DNA from: Auanema rhodensis
Lineage: Eukaryota > Nematoda > Chromadorea > Rhabditida > Rhabditidae
Assembly: GCA_964057225.1 (NCBI GenBank)
Contig: OZ059895.1
Coordinates: 18,939,688 to 19,003,687 of the forward strand
Length of the DNA stretch: 64,000 nucleotides
Direction of reading: 5' to 3'
Shown: positions 12,501 through 25,403 of the stretch, one piece after another
How the letters are laid out: the number at the start of each line of letters is the position of its first letter
Numbering within the stretch: position 1 is the first letter of the stretch
The notes under the pieces: generated by a model
The model's input: only the letters and a program-made list of their open reading frames with translations
Told to the model about the DNA's origin: nothing
Database searches by the model: none
Program-made: the position numbers and the translations under genes

Positions 12501-15500
12501 AAGTGGGAGAATAAGAGCACTCTCATATTCTGTAGACCAAATTCCATAACCGATGAAAGAACTTCATCCATCTCCTTCGTTTGTGTCTTTTTATCTCTCT
12601 ATTTAACCTCTCCTCCTTCTTTCTCTTTTTCTCTTACTCTCTCTCTATCTCTGTATCTCTCTCTCTCTTTATCTATCTCTACCTCCTCCTCTTTCTATAT
12701 CTCCCTTCCTCTTTCCCTCTCCTTCATCCTGTCTTGTTTCATTCTTTTTTTCATTTTATTTCTTCTAACGCGCACTCTTCTCCTTTGCCCATCAGCCTGT
12801 CATGAATGGAAGCTATGACGACGGGATTCGATGCTTGTAGAGAGCAAGAGATGGTAATGGCAAGATGGAGAGGCCCACACCCCTGAGAGCAAAATAGAAA
12901 GAGAGAAAGTCAAAAGGACCAATCACAAAGGAAACGAAAAAGAATAAAATGAGTATACATGAAAAGGAGAGAAAGATAGAAATGTAGAGAAAAAAGAAAA
13001 TGAGGAGATATAGAGAAAACGAAGAAAAGAAAATGAATTGAGAGACAATTACTCATAAGAGATTTAAGTATTCTCGATTACAACTTATTGAACCTTTAAA
13101 GATATCTTATCTAAAATATATGAAAAAGAAGCTGACTAAACCAATATACATATAGTATATACATGTATATTATTTATATTTTTTCAAAAATATGTATATT
13201 TTGAAAAAAAGAAATTAAGAAAAAATGAGGGAAAAACTAAAATGATTGGAAGCTTCAAAGCTACAGATAAGTTGTAACAAACCAGCTATATATATAATAA
13301 AAAAAATGCTTTCAATAAAACTGTGTCTCGGTTGCTGTAGCTTGAAAGACAAAATATAATCATTATAGATTTCGTATTAACAACAGAAAAAAAAAACAAA
13401 ATAAATCGTTTAGTCATTCGTTTGTGACAACTACATTCTTCTGATGAACTGTAGCATTCAAATGACTTAATTGAAGTTATTCAGTTAGTAATGTATAATT
13501 AAATGCTGAGAAATTAGATATTCGAAAAGCAAATTGATAAAAACAGTTCAGGAACGGGGGGTATGCTCATTACTGGATTCGAAAAAACATGATGCTAAAT
13601 TAGAAGCATAATCTCGTAAATTCGGACAAAAAATAACGACAGATGAGTTACAAAATTACTATCAATTTCATGAAAAAAAAGAAAGAAATGAAATGTCGAG
13701 AATGCGTGCTACATGGAGTGAAAGGAAAAGGGTTGGCGGGAGGGGGGGGGGAGAGGAAGAAATATGTTGCTGTACGTCTACATATATAGAGCATATATAT
13801 ATACTAAATATATATTTAGTAGCATATAGTATAGTATAGTATAAAGAAATCAATGTGTGTGTGTGTTTTGTCAATACTTCCTGAATAATAAAAAAGAGAA
13901 AGTAAAAAAAAGAAAGAAAGAAGAGACCAAGCTAAGACAAACCACACTATATCCATTTGAAAATAGCGGGCAAAGGAATAAAGCAAAAATAGCTGTAATG
14001 GAATAAATAAACAAAATGAAACAAAAAAATAAGGAAATGTTGAAAGATAACGAAAATATTATATAAAATATCATAGAAACAGCGCATAGTTAACGAGCTT
14101 AAATGAAGAATTTTGCTACCAAACTATTCTTTAATAATATATATCATATATATTAAAAAAATTCTATTTTGATGAATAGTATATGTATAGTTAGATAGGA
14201 TAAGGTACTACATTGCCATTTTGTTTTCATTATCATTATCTAGCTATTTTCATTGTACATCTAGTAATAAGTTAAGCTGGATATTTCAAAGCATAGATAT
14301 TGATAAGCTGCAATGAGCACAGAATTTAAAAAATATTATCTTGAATATAAGGCACAAATACGTATTTCACACTGAGAGAAACTAAGAAGAAGAAGAAGAA
14401 AAAGATGAAGATGAAGATGAAGATGAAGAAGAATAAGAATACGAAAGAGAATACGATGCACGAAAAAAAAGGCGTATGAACGATAAACAAAAATAAATAA
14501 TAATAATAATAGTAATGCAAGATAGAAAAGAATATGTATATATTATATGATAATAATAATAATAACGTACCAGCCGGTAATTCGAAATGCGTATCAACGA
14601 GAAGATTATGTCCTGTAGGCCCACGCGTGCCAACAGTTCGACCATTTTTGGTTTCAAGCTCATTGTCCATCTGAAGCCATTTGCCATCACCCGTTTTCGC
14701 ACTGAAAAAAATGATGATAAAATTAAAATATTAGTATTAATATGTGAATTATATTTATTTCTAATATATAAATATAAATACATAAATTAAAATAAATATA
14801 AATAATTCTTAAGTTAAGGACATATAATGATGTATTACAATTAAGAACAAACCGTTTTGTTTTCTTTCTTCAATAATAAACACAAAAAAAGCTTCAATTT
14901 ACATTTTTAATTTAATGATTAGAACAGCATCTAAAGCTACTGTTTCTTAATGAGCCGAAATATATATATGAGAATAGGCAATATAGCTTTCACGCAAACG
15001 TGAACATGACACGTGTCAGCCGTAAAATATGCCTCATATATGCTAATTAAGCAAAAAATGGACGATTTTCTGTTACACGATTTGTAGAAGATATTTCCTG
15101 TTTTTTTGCCCTGTTTTTTTGGTGGTCTGAAGGAAAAAAAGAGAGAAAAAAAGAGAGAAGAGATGGTATGCATGTATATTGAGAGAGTAGAGAAAGAGAG
15201 AGAGAGGGTTCCCTGTTTGTTCCCTTATTCCCACCCTTTCCTGCTCCGGTAAAGCATATGTATATGCACATATACACATGTGTACATCTGTGTAATATGT
15301 TGTATGTACATGTTCATGTATCTAGTATGCTGTATGTATGTAGATTCGCAAGTGAACCAGTTGCAGAAGCAGTAGTATCTACATCTGCAGCTTTGTGACA
15401 TAAAAAACGGGGCTGTTTTTTTTTAAAGAAAAAAAAAAGAATTTTTTTTTAATTTATAGGTTGAAGAGCTATGCTATTTGTTAAAATACGAGAAAAAGAA

Positions 15501-17152
15501 GACGAAGACGAAGAAGAAGAAGAAGAGTAGACATAGGAATAGGAATAGGATGTGGTAGGATGAGAAGCAAAAGCTTCAAAACTTCAAGTTTGCCAATATT
15601 ACATGATATCAGCCACAACATGACAAAGTTGGAATAAAGAAACATGTGAATAACATGAAAACAATAAATACTTAAAGAAGATATAAGGGAGACAAATCAA
15701 AAATATCATAGTTAAAGTAACATAATATAGTTAATATAGTTAATAAAATATAATATTATACCTGTATTTGATATCAACTAATGGTATGTAGTGAACACCA
15801 ATCAGCTTATCCCATAGTACTCCTTTGCCCCATAATTCAACAATTAAGCCTTCATCCATACGATTTGTTTCACTTCAAAATAGTAATTATAAATATTATA
15901 AATAATAATCATTATAATAATTATATAATATATAACTATACACATAGTATATATATATATTTTTTTTTATTATTGTTATTGATTGGAATACGTACAATAT
16001 AAATTCTTGTTCCCAGCATGGTAAATTTCCTCGAACGGCCACCGTAGTTGATTTAACGGTCTGTAGCTTGACCGTAACATAGGTATTAAATTCATCTTCA
16101 AATAATATCATATAATTAAGAAAAGAATTTATAGTATATATATATTATTCTTATTCTTTATTAAATATAATTATAAATTATATTTAATTTTTTGATATAA
16201 TATCTTATTAATGTTATAAAATATATTAAAAAAAATATGTATATTATATGATATACATATACATATAATTATAATTATTTTAAATATTTTTCAATTCAAT
16301 TTGGCACGCAATCGAAATACATATATAGGACATGTATTTGCACACATCAATTGAAATATGATACATATTTTGAGGTTACAATATTGAAATGAGAATAAAA
16401 ATTTTTTTTTTTGGTCAACAAAATGAAAAAGAAGGCTTTCAAATTGTTCATTAATAAATTTGAAACTATTTTTTTCCATCTTCTATAAAAAAATAAGTTG
16501 ATGAAACAAAGATGGTATAAATAAAAAGAAAGACAGAGTGAGAAAGAGGGAGAGAGAGGGGGAAAGAGAAAGAGGGAGAGAGAGAGAGTGAGAGTGAGTG
16601 AGAGAGAAAGAGAGAGTGTGTGAGAGGTGGAGAAAAGATTTTCCAATATAGGATATTAAGTCAACGTTCGATGGAATTACAGCTGATAAACCTATACTGA
16701 AATTGAACAGATACATCACGAGAATACGGAGATATCACTAAGCATCAAGGATATCGTTAGGCTTCCATGGAAAATATTTTTCCATCTTTGATCTATTATT
16801 TCCGTATAAGGAAATTTTTGCGTATTATCCTATTTTTCTTTTTGGTTCAGTACATTGCTTTATATTTATAGATAAAGAGCATGAAAAGAAAGGAAATAAT
16901 AAAAGATTCTTGGAAAAGAAAAAGGAATCCAGAGCAGATTGAGATTATGCAAGGATGATATAGTTAAGTTATAATGATTAAAGAAAGTTTCATATGTTTT
17001 TTTGTCAGATATATCCCAACTTTAGTGATGTTCTTTGAAATTGTCTCATAATCTTTTTGGCTTATCCCATTCTTCTTTTGCATCATGAACTTTTTTAGCA
17101 TTCAAACCATTTTCGTTCTTTTCCCCATCCGATAGAGAGCGACAGAGAGGGA

Positions 17153-17198
<46 letters not shown>

Positions 17199-18546
17199 AA
17201 TTTAAAAACAGAGATATAAGCTTTTTCAAAAATTTGGAAGGTTTTTCGAATGCCCTAAGGAGGTTAAGCAACTGCCGCTTCTCCTTGTATATAGCTTCAC
17301 TTGATGTTCTGCTCCCATAAATTTTCTCATTTTTTCTGACATTCTTCGATGTATATGTGTCATCGCTTTCAATGCTGCTACGCATTTGTCGAACATTTGC
17401 ACCCCTCGTCTCCCTTCCCGATTCTTCTCATTCCCTCTTACTCTTTCCATCGGTCCCTACTCGTTCTCTCTTTCCTTTCCACTTCTTTTGCTCCAACGTC
17501 GTTTAGCTTGTTTCTTCTCATTCTCTTGGCCTCGTTCTCGTCAAGCCGTCTGTTTCAAGTATCTTGCTTTACAGCATTTCCCTTTTTGACTCATTTTCTC
17601 CAAGCCGCCTATCAGTGTTTTGAACATTCCATTTACTTATACTATTTTAAATGTTATTATACTGCTGCTATTTTTCCGGATAATCAAACGAATAGGAGAA
17701 AAAAAAGATCAAATATGGAATAAGAAAATGAGAACAACGAACTATTAAAGGAAGGTCAATAATAGCCTTGTAAGTTACAGAAAGAGAGAAAGAGGAAGAC
17801 AGAAAGAAGGAAGAGCAAGGGGAATAGAGAGAGAATATGTTGAAGCTATAGCTATTCTGGTAATCCTTTTTGACTTATCCCTCATCATCTTTTCTACTGC
17901 TAATGAGTTCAGTTTTCTTGGATTTCGGGCTTTTCTTGTTTCGTTAGTTTCCTACATTGTTTCTGCTGATGATCTGGGCTAGTGCTTATCCTACTGACGA
18001 TAACGATGAAAACCAAGACAACGACGACGACGACGACGATGATGATGATGATGATGTTACTTGTTCCTCGACGAACCCTCTTTCTTTTTCTGTTCTCTAT
18101 CATTCTCTCTTCTCATCTTTTTTCAAGTTTCTTCCTGCTCTTTCCCATTTTCCGTAACAGTGGCTTTCCCTTCCGAAAACAGCAAATTATGGTTTGAGGA
18201 CAGATGATAATGAAACATAGAAGGATCATGTAAATGCTGTAAGAAATAAGAAGATGCGGCTAAGCACAAATCTAGTAATAGAGGGAGAACAAACGAGAGA
18301 GAGAGAGAGAGAGAAATATAGTTTTGTCTTTGAGTTCAATACAATTGTTCTCTGAAAATGACGAAGAAAAAATGGACGTTAGGACAAAAACGTCAGGAAG
18401 CCATCTGCAATACAAGATGAAATTAGCTTAAGCCTCCAGTTATTTCCGTGTCTAAGAGATAACCATGCAATGCGACTACGTGAAGAAGCGCTATGACATA
18501 TCTTTTGAAGTCTCAGGCTTTCAGTTTCCTTCAGAAGTAGATTTAA

Positions 18547-18586
<40 letters not shown>

Positions 18587-21018
18587 CAGAGAAGGAATGA
18601 ATAAGAGAGTAAAAGTGAACCAAGATAATAGGAAAGAAAGGAGAACAACTAGAAGAGCTTGATAGGAATGTTAGACAATTCAATAGAGAAAATGTAGTAG
18701 AGAGAGAAGAAGATAGATAAGGAGAGATAGAGAGAATTGGAGAAAATGTGAAAGGCGCTTGATAGAATGCCAAAATGCGAATGTAAGCGCTAGGAAGAGA
18801 GGGTGTTCCTAGCAATTTCCTATAATAGCTTTTTCTCTTCCAGTCTTTTTGCTCTTTCTTTCGTACTCTCATATTACTCCGCGCTTTCTGATCCATGTTC
18901 AGTAAGGGACAAGCGCAGTGTGAATGGAAAGCGGAGTGAACGAGAGAAAAGACTGAGAAAGAGAGAGAGAGAGGAAGAGAAAGAGAGAGAGAGCAACAGG
19001 GTGAGAGCTATATAGGGAAGCAGAGTAGGTTGTACGTCAGCACTAGCCAACTACTTGCCTTACTAGCAGCAACACAAGCTAGAACAAGCTGTAACATGGA
19101 GCAGAAGAAAGCAATGTTAGATGAATCGACATAAGAGAAGGAGAGTCAGTGAATGAATAGTCAGTGAAGCAGAGGAATAACATATTTAGGTGGACATCCG
19201 GATGTCCTTAGGTTCGTATAAGTGTTTCAAAAAGGAAGAAGCATTTCAAGGTATTCAGTTAAAAAAGAAAAAAGAGATACAGGAGATAGAAATCAATGAT
19301 AGAAACGAGAGAGAGAGAGAGAGAGAGAGAAAACAAGTAAGAGTGATGATGGAGATACATTGAGGCATAGAAAGGAGGCTCAATCAAAAGCATATAGATA
19401 GCATTTGACATCGTAGAATACATAGATTAGAGCAATATTCATGGCATCTATCATTCTATAAAGGAAGTTGTGATAGAAATCTGTACATATACGGATATAC
19501 GAAAAACATTAGAATATTTTTATTTAACTATGTGAATATGAACACCTCATATTTACTATATGTTAACACTATATAGAGTAATATATATATATATATATAT
19601 ATATTTCAGTAACAATCAAATATCTAATAATAATTCAAAAACATATAGCAAAAACGGGGCTTCCATGTACTAAAGCTATTATTGAAACTAATTCAATTGC
19701 AATCAAAGAGAGAGAGAAATAGAGTGATAATAGTAAAATTTCTTAACCAAATTCCCCCATTTCTCTCTATTTCTCTTTCTCCTTATCCTTCAACTCATTT
19801 TTTTCTATGCTTAGTTTGCAACTTCTCACATTGTCTTACTTTCTTCGTAAAAAAAATGAAAATAACGAAGAAGAAGACGAAAAAAAATGTTTTGTGGTAT
19901 TTATAAAATTAAATTCAAGATATATAATCAGTCTTAAATGGAAAATGGCAACATAAAAACATTAAAAACAACAATATTAATTAGGAAACTAAAAAAAAAA
20001 GGAAAAAAAAACTTTTTTTTTGCTTATATCTGTAATACAAATTTTTCATTTGACTCTCCTTTCTTTCCCTCTCTCACTTGTCGTAGTCAAGATTTGTTGG
20101 CGAAATAGACATAAACATCAGTTTTTTCTTGAAAAAATTGGTCAAAATGAAGAAATATTATTCAAAAATTCTGTCCCGATTCAGTATTTGTGATATGGGT
20201 AAAATTAAATTAAATTATTTGTTAAAAATTTCACATTAGTTAAACAGATCTAGATAATTATGAAATATACATATACGTTATATATATATATATATATAAT
20301 ATTATCAAAGTTAGTTATATTCAATTGAATATATGTATATTCTAACTAATCATAGAATATCTTTTTTATTTCAATAATTAGCCAAATATCTTAAGCTTAC
20401 ACTCGAAGTCAATTGTCTAAACAGAATGAAAGACAGAGAAGTAGAGGAGGAAAGAAATCACAAGAAAATAATCTGTATTTTTTAGTCTTCAATTGGTTAG
20501 TATTAAGCACAATTAAGTCAAAAAAAAGGAAAATTGAGAGTGACGTTTAAAGAGATTGTATGAGAGAGAGAGAGAGAGGAAGAGAAAAAGAGAGAGGAAA
20601 ATATTAGTGGGAAGATAGAGTGAGGACAGACAACAAGAAGACTGATTATCATTCAAATACTTATATAGAGATATACTATACTAGCTGAATTATTGTCAGT
20701 AAAAGCAATAATAACATGTAAAAAGAAGAAAAATCTAAGAAAAAAAAAGAAAAATTAGAATTATTTGAAGAGAAAAAATAAAAAAAAGCAAAAAGTAAGA
20801 AAAAAATTGAAAAGTAATGAGAATAGAGATCAGTTAATAGGAATATGATTATAGTTTGTTATATATTATAACATTAACAAACAAGATATTATATAAAAGA
20901 AAATTATAATAATATATTAAATAAAGTAAATAAGATGAAAAGTAAAACTTATCGTCTGCAACTTACCTACGTTGCCTTGTAGCCTTGCCTTCTTAACTGA
21001 AACAATCAGCGTGAACAT
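7607..21018 (-). CDS. unc-13: UNC-13/Munc13 synaptic vesicle priming protein, N-terminal part (partial, continues beyond the left edge)
   Basis: UNC-13 primes synaptic vesicles at active zones by opening syntaxin for SNARE assembly. Fourteen phase-compatible exons on the minus strand: 20967-21018, 15996-16095, 15762-15872, 14571-14701, 11795-11926, 11147-11454, 10277-10451, 10044-10229, 9718-9931, 8797-8901, 8498-8565, 8295-8421, 7780-8211 and 7607-7697, giving 744 codons and ending in phase 0 at a GTACGC donor. Residues 1-131 form the C2A domain, seen from blocks such as [41 protein letters not shown] and [10 protein letters not shown]. These match the long-isoform C2A that binds RIM or homodimerises in Munc13-1 and C. 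elegans UNC-13L. A short helix ([17 protein letters not shown]) follows, then about 580 residues rich in His, Gln, Asp and Ser. Residues 728-744 ([17 protein letters not shown]) look like an amphipathic, possibly calmodulin-binding, helix. The C1, C2B, MUN and C2C domains are not in the window. The start is the ATG directly beginning the C2 strand [14 protein letters not shown]. Confidence 0.93.
8902..9717 (-). other. unc-13 intron 9
   Basis: This is an 816-nt intron between confident exons. It holds AT-rich sequence and a (GA)n tract at about 9508-9564 with a single GC interruption. I see no additional exon. Confidence 0.7.
9508..9564. repeat. (GA)n microsatellite in unc-13 intron 9
   Basis: GA tract with one GC interruption and one AAAG interruption. 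Confidence 0.9.
10452..11146 (-). other. unc-13 intron 6 with a stem-loop
   Basis: This is a roughly 695-nt intron between the His-rich exon and the Asp-rich exon that follows. It contains a perfect 10-bp inverted repeat (10699-10708 with 10728-10737) and an AT microsatellite near 10815-10835. No other exon is visible. Confidence 0.7.
11927..14570 (-). other. unc-13 intron 4
   Basis: This 2.6-kb intron separates the C2A-encoding exons from the linker exons. It holds (AT)n near 11965-12030, a CT-rich patch at 12580-12790, a G-homopolymer at about 13736-13752, and (GAA)n/(GAT)n sequence near 14390-14440. The open frames over these are translated simple repeats. I see nothing that extends the C2 domain. 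Confidence 0.7.
11960..12030. repeat. (AT)n microsatellite in unc-13 intron 4
   Basis: Several TATA blocks joined by short interruptions, just upstream of the intron's donor side on the plus strand. It begins about 35 nt from exon 5. Confidence 0.85.
14702..15761 (-). other. unc-13 intron 3
   Basis: This 1.06-kb intron lies inside the C2A coding region. It contains a (GAC/GAA)n patch near 15495-15530 and two adjacent TATAGTTA octamers close to the donor at about 15725-15745. No exon is seen. Confidence 0.7.
17159..17194. repeat. (GA)n microsatellite in unc-13 intron 1
   Basis: Uninterrupted GA tract of about 18 units. Confidence 0.9.
18550..18585. repeat. (GA)n microsatellite in unc-13 intron 1
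   Basis: Uninterrupted GA tract of about 18 units. It ends in GGCAGAGAAGG. Confidence 0.9.
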
Positions 21019-21525
21019 GATATATAGTTAATGAATAATCAATATATAGTTAGTTGGTTAGTTGTATTTGTGTTTATGTTGTGTATTATAATGTGTTTTG
21101 ACGATCTTTTAATGTAATTTGGACAGTGGGTGAGGGACAGAGGCTGGTGTTAACAACAGGTAGAAGGAAAAGAGTTTGGGATACAGATATTGAGGAAGGA
21201 GTTGAAGAACAATAAGATTAATTCAGGAATGAAAACTGTTTCAGTGTTATTACAAGTGTTTGTTTTATGTAAATAAAGTACAAACAACAAAAACAACAAC
21301 AAACAACAACAACAATACCCAAAAACGTCTTGTCTTTATATATTTACTCTTTTATTTTATTTGTTTATTATTTGTTTTGTAAAAAATAAACAAAAATGTT
21401 AAAAGAGTTGATATTAAATTGAAAGTACTCAAAAAAGGCAAGAAGAAGTCGAGGAGTAGTTGTAAAATGTTAAAGAGAAATTAAGTTTGAAAAAAAAGGA
21501 GAGGAAGAAAGAGAAAGGGAAATAA

Positions 21526-21556
<31 letters not shown>

Positions 21557-21959
21557 GAGAGAAAGAGAGATGATAATGATACAAAGAAATTTAAAAAATT
21601 TCTTCGTACAACAGGACAAATATGGAAATGAGATGAAAGCTTAGACTATAGATAAGGGCAGAAAGTGAAATTGATGAGAAAGAGGTTGCTGTTGTGTATC
21701 TCAAGTGTTTTAGGAAAGGTGATGATGGTAAGTTAGAGTAATAACAGAGTATTGGTGTAGCAGATACAGAGAAGGACAAAGGCAATGGGATTGCTTTTGA
21801 TAGCTTTGATTATTCCTATATATCTTTTCTATATATTAATATACTATAAACATATATTATATTTTTAAATATAATATAAGAGTTATACATATATATAGTA
21901 TATCTATATATATATAGAAAAGTATAATATAGAAAGATAGATAAATAGATAAATATAAA

Positions 21960-21991
21960 AAGAAATATATATATATGTATATGTATATGAG

Positions 21992-22022
<31 letters not shown>
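21960..22022. repeat. (AT)n/(GTATAT)n microsatellite
   Basis: TATATGTATATG units running into a pure TA array, about 950 nt upstream of the unc-13 start. Confidence 0.85.
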
Positions 22023-22024
<2 letters not shown>

Positions 22025-22065
22025 TTATGTTGTTTTGTTGTGTATTGTGTGTAAGGGATGTCGTT

Positions 22066-22112
22066 GTGTTGGTTAGTTGGTTGGTTGGTTGGTTGCTTAG
22101 TTGGTTGGCTTG
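22066..22112. repeat. (TTGG)n tandem array
   Basis: About nine TTGG-type units on the plus strand, interrupted once by GCTTAG. GGTTGG units of this kind can fold into two-tetrad quadruplexes. Confidence 0.8.
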
Positions 22113-23099
22113 TATGTTAAAACAACAGGATGAGTTAGGCAGATCGTCTTGCTCTTTTTATAGTTGACTTACTCGTGACGCATAATAGCGACATCTCAGT
22201 TGAGATGGACAGCCATCTGAAGTTGAAGCAATTCGGTTCGTAGAGAATAAGAATAAGAAGAAGAACACGACGAAATAGAAGCAATGACGAAGTAATAAGA
22301 AGAAGAGGTAGAAGAAGGACAATAACTAGAAGGCAGATTCAGCGGCAAAAAACCTTCAGGAATCTATAGATGAATGGCAGCACTACGTAGTACGGCGAAG
22401 AAACAGACTAGAGGGAAAAAAAGTTTTTTTTCCTCTTTTGGTCCAACTAATACGTAATATAGGTTGGAGGAATTTAGCTTGTGTGAATATGGAATCCGTT
22501 TAAAGGAAATCTGGAGAGTTTGGGTGACGAGCTGGATCGCGGCCAGCACGAGATAGCTATGTGTATCTGATGATGCTGATGATGCTCGAGTTCAGCACGG
22601 TATCGGAATGTATGATAGCCTAGTGATAATCCAAAGTTATTCTGATATGAAACAGCTTTGATGTACCTTGTAAATAAAGTCCAAATCTTGAAAAGAAAGA
22701 TAAAATAAATTTTCTTTTCAAGAATTTGAAAATGAGTGGCTAGTGACTCTCTCGCCCTGTCTTGGGATTTCACTTTGATTAACTCCAAGTTTAGATGCAC
22801 CTGTGCGTTTAATCAAAGATTCGAGTGAACTAGGAAGAGAATAGTTAGGGATCACAGCTAGAGTAAGAATAAAGACAGGCAGAAAGGGAGAGAGAGATAA
22901 CAAGGTAAAGGATATGAGAGGAAATAGACAGTTATAAGAATATAATCAGTGCTTAGAAAAGATCAAATTTAGAAAATCTTTCTAGCTTGTTGAACAAGAA
23001 TAGTCGAGGACTAACTTTGAAGACCAAAGCACAGTTTGATTGCTTTTGCTTCGTAGTTGTAGTTTAGTTGTGGATTAAGCTGTAGGTCTGCGTTACGAA

Positions 23100-23750
23100 C
23101 TCAGCAGTCAAACAACGACACGAACACAGATATTGGAGATTTGCTGTGGGAGGGAAGGGACTAGTGACTTTCGACAGCGATGGCAACGTTTCTACGTTGT
23201 CACCGAGGCTGTCGTCGTCGGCGTCGTCGTTGTCGCTGTCGTCGTCGTCGAACGGTGCTCTCTCCGCGTGGAGACTGAGCAGACCCGATGCTTCAGCTGG
23301 CAAAAGCCGCGACGCAAACCGCGTTGCAGCTGCCGCTGGCAAAACCTCTCCCACCCGCCACCACATCCCACCCCAACCACTACACCCCGTCGTCCGTCCA
23401 TCCGTCCGTCTCCATCTATCTACTAATGCTAACCCTCCCATACACAGCTATACCACACCACCACATAGCTTTCAGAGCTCTCCAGCACAGCTAACCCCAG
23501 CGCACCCTACCCCGCCAGACCCCCCCCCCGCCCCCTCTGTCTCCTTCTCTTTGCTCATCCATCGCCAATACCACTACCCCACAACACTACCACAAACCGC
23601 AACAAGCAGTCCATCACTATCTACTATTCTTCTGGGGCCATCTACCACCACATCAACGCTGGTCAGACTGATATGGCAGAGGCAGCTCCGTTCATTTGCC
23701 TGTCATCTTCTCTCTTATTCAGCATGCTATCTTAAGAAGCTACCGCATAG
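23100..23750. promoter_or_regulatory. GC-rich, strand-asymmetric island upstream of unc-13
   Basis: In otherwise AT-rich DNA this stretch is rich in (TCG)n (23213-23250) and then in CCA/CCC on the plus strand, so the minus strand carries many G-runs. It lies about 2-2.7 kb upstream of the unc-13 start on the gene's sense strand. A 202-codon frame crosses it, but its residues (Ser, Pro, Thr) follow the base composition and resemble no family I know. I infer a promoter or enhancer element, with a non-coding RNA as the alternative. Confidence 0.35.
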
Positions 23751-25112
23751 CTAGCAAGAGACAGCAGCTTGCGATCATCAACGCACCATAAGATCTTCAT
23801 CATCATCAGCATCATCAGTAGTAGCACCATAATCATCTTCATCGTTTCTCTCTCTCTCCCTTCTCTCTTTTTCTTTCTCTCTTTCACTCTCTCTTTCTCT
23901 TTGGATATCTCTCACTTTTTCCTCTCATTTCCAACCTTATACACTTATTCCTGTGACATCATGATGTTTTCTCATCGTCATGCTCTTTTCCTTCTTTGAA
24001 ACAAGTGAATAAGAAAATAGTAAAAGATATAAAGAGAGTAAGCGAAAAGAAAAGTTGGAAATTAAGTTGGTATATGAGGGTAGTACGAGAGAAAAAGGTT
24101 CGAACGATGATAGAGTGAGAGAAAGGTCCAACAAGGTTTTATTGTGTAGTCATTAAAGCATAGTGGATGACAAGAAATGACAACATACAACATCATTTCA
24201 AACGTTCTATTTCGTTGTTGTCCATCTCCTTTTTGGCTTATTTCTCGTCTGTTGCTGTTGAAAATACCCTCAAGCTCTCTACCATAACCAATAGAAACAG
24301 CATAAGCAATACAAACTGAGAGTACAGCAAGTGAACCGGGTCGTCATCTCTTCTTCTTCTGCTTACCCATAAGTAGGGAAAAACTGAATCATTGAAACGG
24401 ATATCACACAACGGATTCAATATTCAAACAAGCATATATAGTTTTAAAAAAATAAACATATAATATAAAATATTTTCGGAACAAAAAAAAATTGAAAAAA
24501 TGCTGAAAAACATGAAAATATGAAAATAGGCAAAAGCAGAAATACTTTTGTGATATTGATGATGCTTGATGAGGTTACAAGGGAGCCAATAAGAAGAAGT
24601 ATTGTTTAGGAAGCATAGAAAAGCTGTATGTTTGGTCGGAAGAATAAGCATCATACAAAGAAGAAGTGATATATCTAAAAAATCGAAATAAAAAGAGAAA
24701 ATGAGGGACATAACAGAAAATTGAAATATAACTTGAGATACATATCAAGAAGCATATCAAGACCATTCTCATGATTTGAACAATTCGTAGTTGCATTTTC
24801 AATTCTATTATACATACGATATGTAATCATACATATAAAATATAATTGTTGAATATACAATATAAAATAAAAACATTAAAAATAAAAATTGTACATCAAC
24901 TAGTACATCATCCTTTCAGTTCCTATTGTCGATCGGCTTTTGCAGACAATCTAGGATGGTGCATATATCTGGAAAAAAAAAGATATTTTGAATTATAAAA
25001 AAGAAAAAAATATTAAAAAAAGAGATGAACATAAGCAGGAGAAATGTGAGAAGACAAAGCAATAGATGAAATGTGAAAAGACAATAAAAACATTCTGATT
25101 TGAATTTTTGCT

Positions 25113-25116
<4 letters not shown>

Positions 25117-25164
<48 letters not shown>

Positions 25165-25166
25165 AC
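25117..25166. repeat. (CT)n microsatellite
   Basis: CT on the plus strand, opposite in orientation to most other tracts. One TTT interruption near its end. Confidence 0.9.
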
Positions 25167-25366
25167 CTCTTATGATTTGAGCAGCCCTCTCTCTCAATAT
25201 TTATTTCCATTCTTTACATTACAAAATTTTAAATAAAAAATGAGAAAAAAAAAGGAATTCAAGAGGAAATTAGATGATGAGTCGGAAAAAAGCAGCTGCA
25301 ATGGAAAGGACAGTAAATCAAGAGTAAAAATACCTTCAATTTCCTTTCACTACTTGACAAAATGAG

Positions 25367-25403
<37 letters not shown>

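Larger units (their letters stand above)
16096..20966 (-). other. unc-13 intron 1 (4.9 kb)
   Basis: This large intron lies between the 17-codon first exon and the second C2A exon. It has (GA)n at 17159-17194, 18550-18585 and 19309-19330, a (GAC)n(GAT)n patch at 18018-18056, a CT-rich patch at 17400-17600, and a perfect 16-nt GC-rich palindrome at 19192-19207. The open frames are low-complexity Ser/Leu/Phe strings. Long first introns of neuronal genes often carry enhancers, but nothing here proves that. Confidence 0.65.

Noticed and set aside
24095-24110. GGTTCGAAC resembling a tRNA B box
   Set aside because: No A box at the right distance and no acceptor-stem pairing around it. I found no tRNA or rRNA gene in the window.
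24900-24985. Exon-like piece with a TTTTTTCCAG acceptor on the minus strand
   Set aside because: Frames after the acceptor stop within 20 codons and no partner exon was found. It could be a UTR exon, but nothing proves it.
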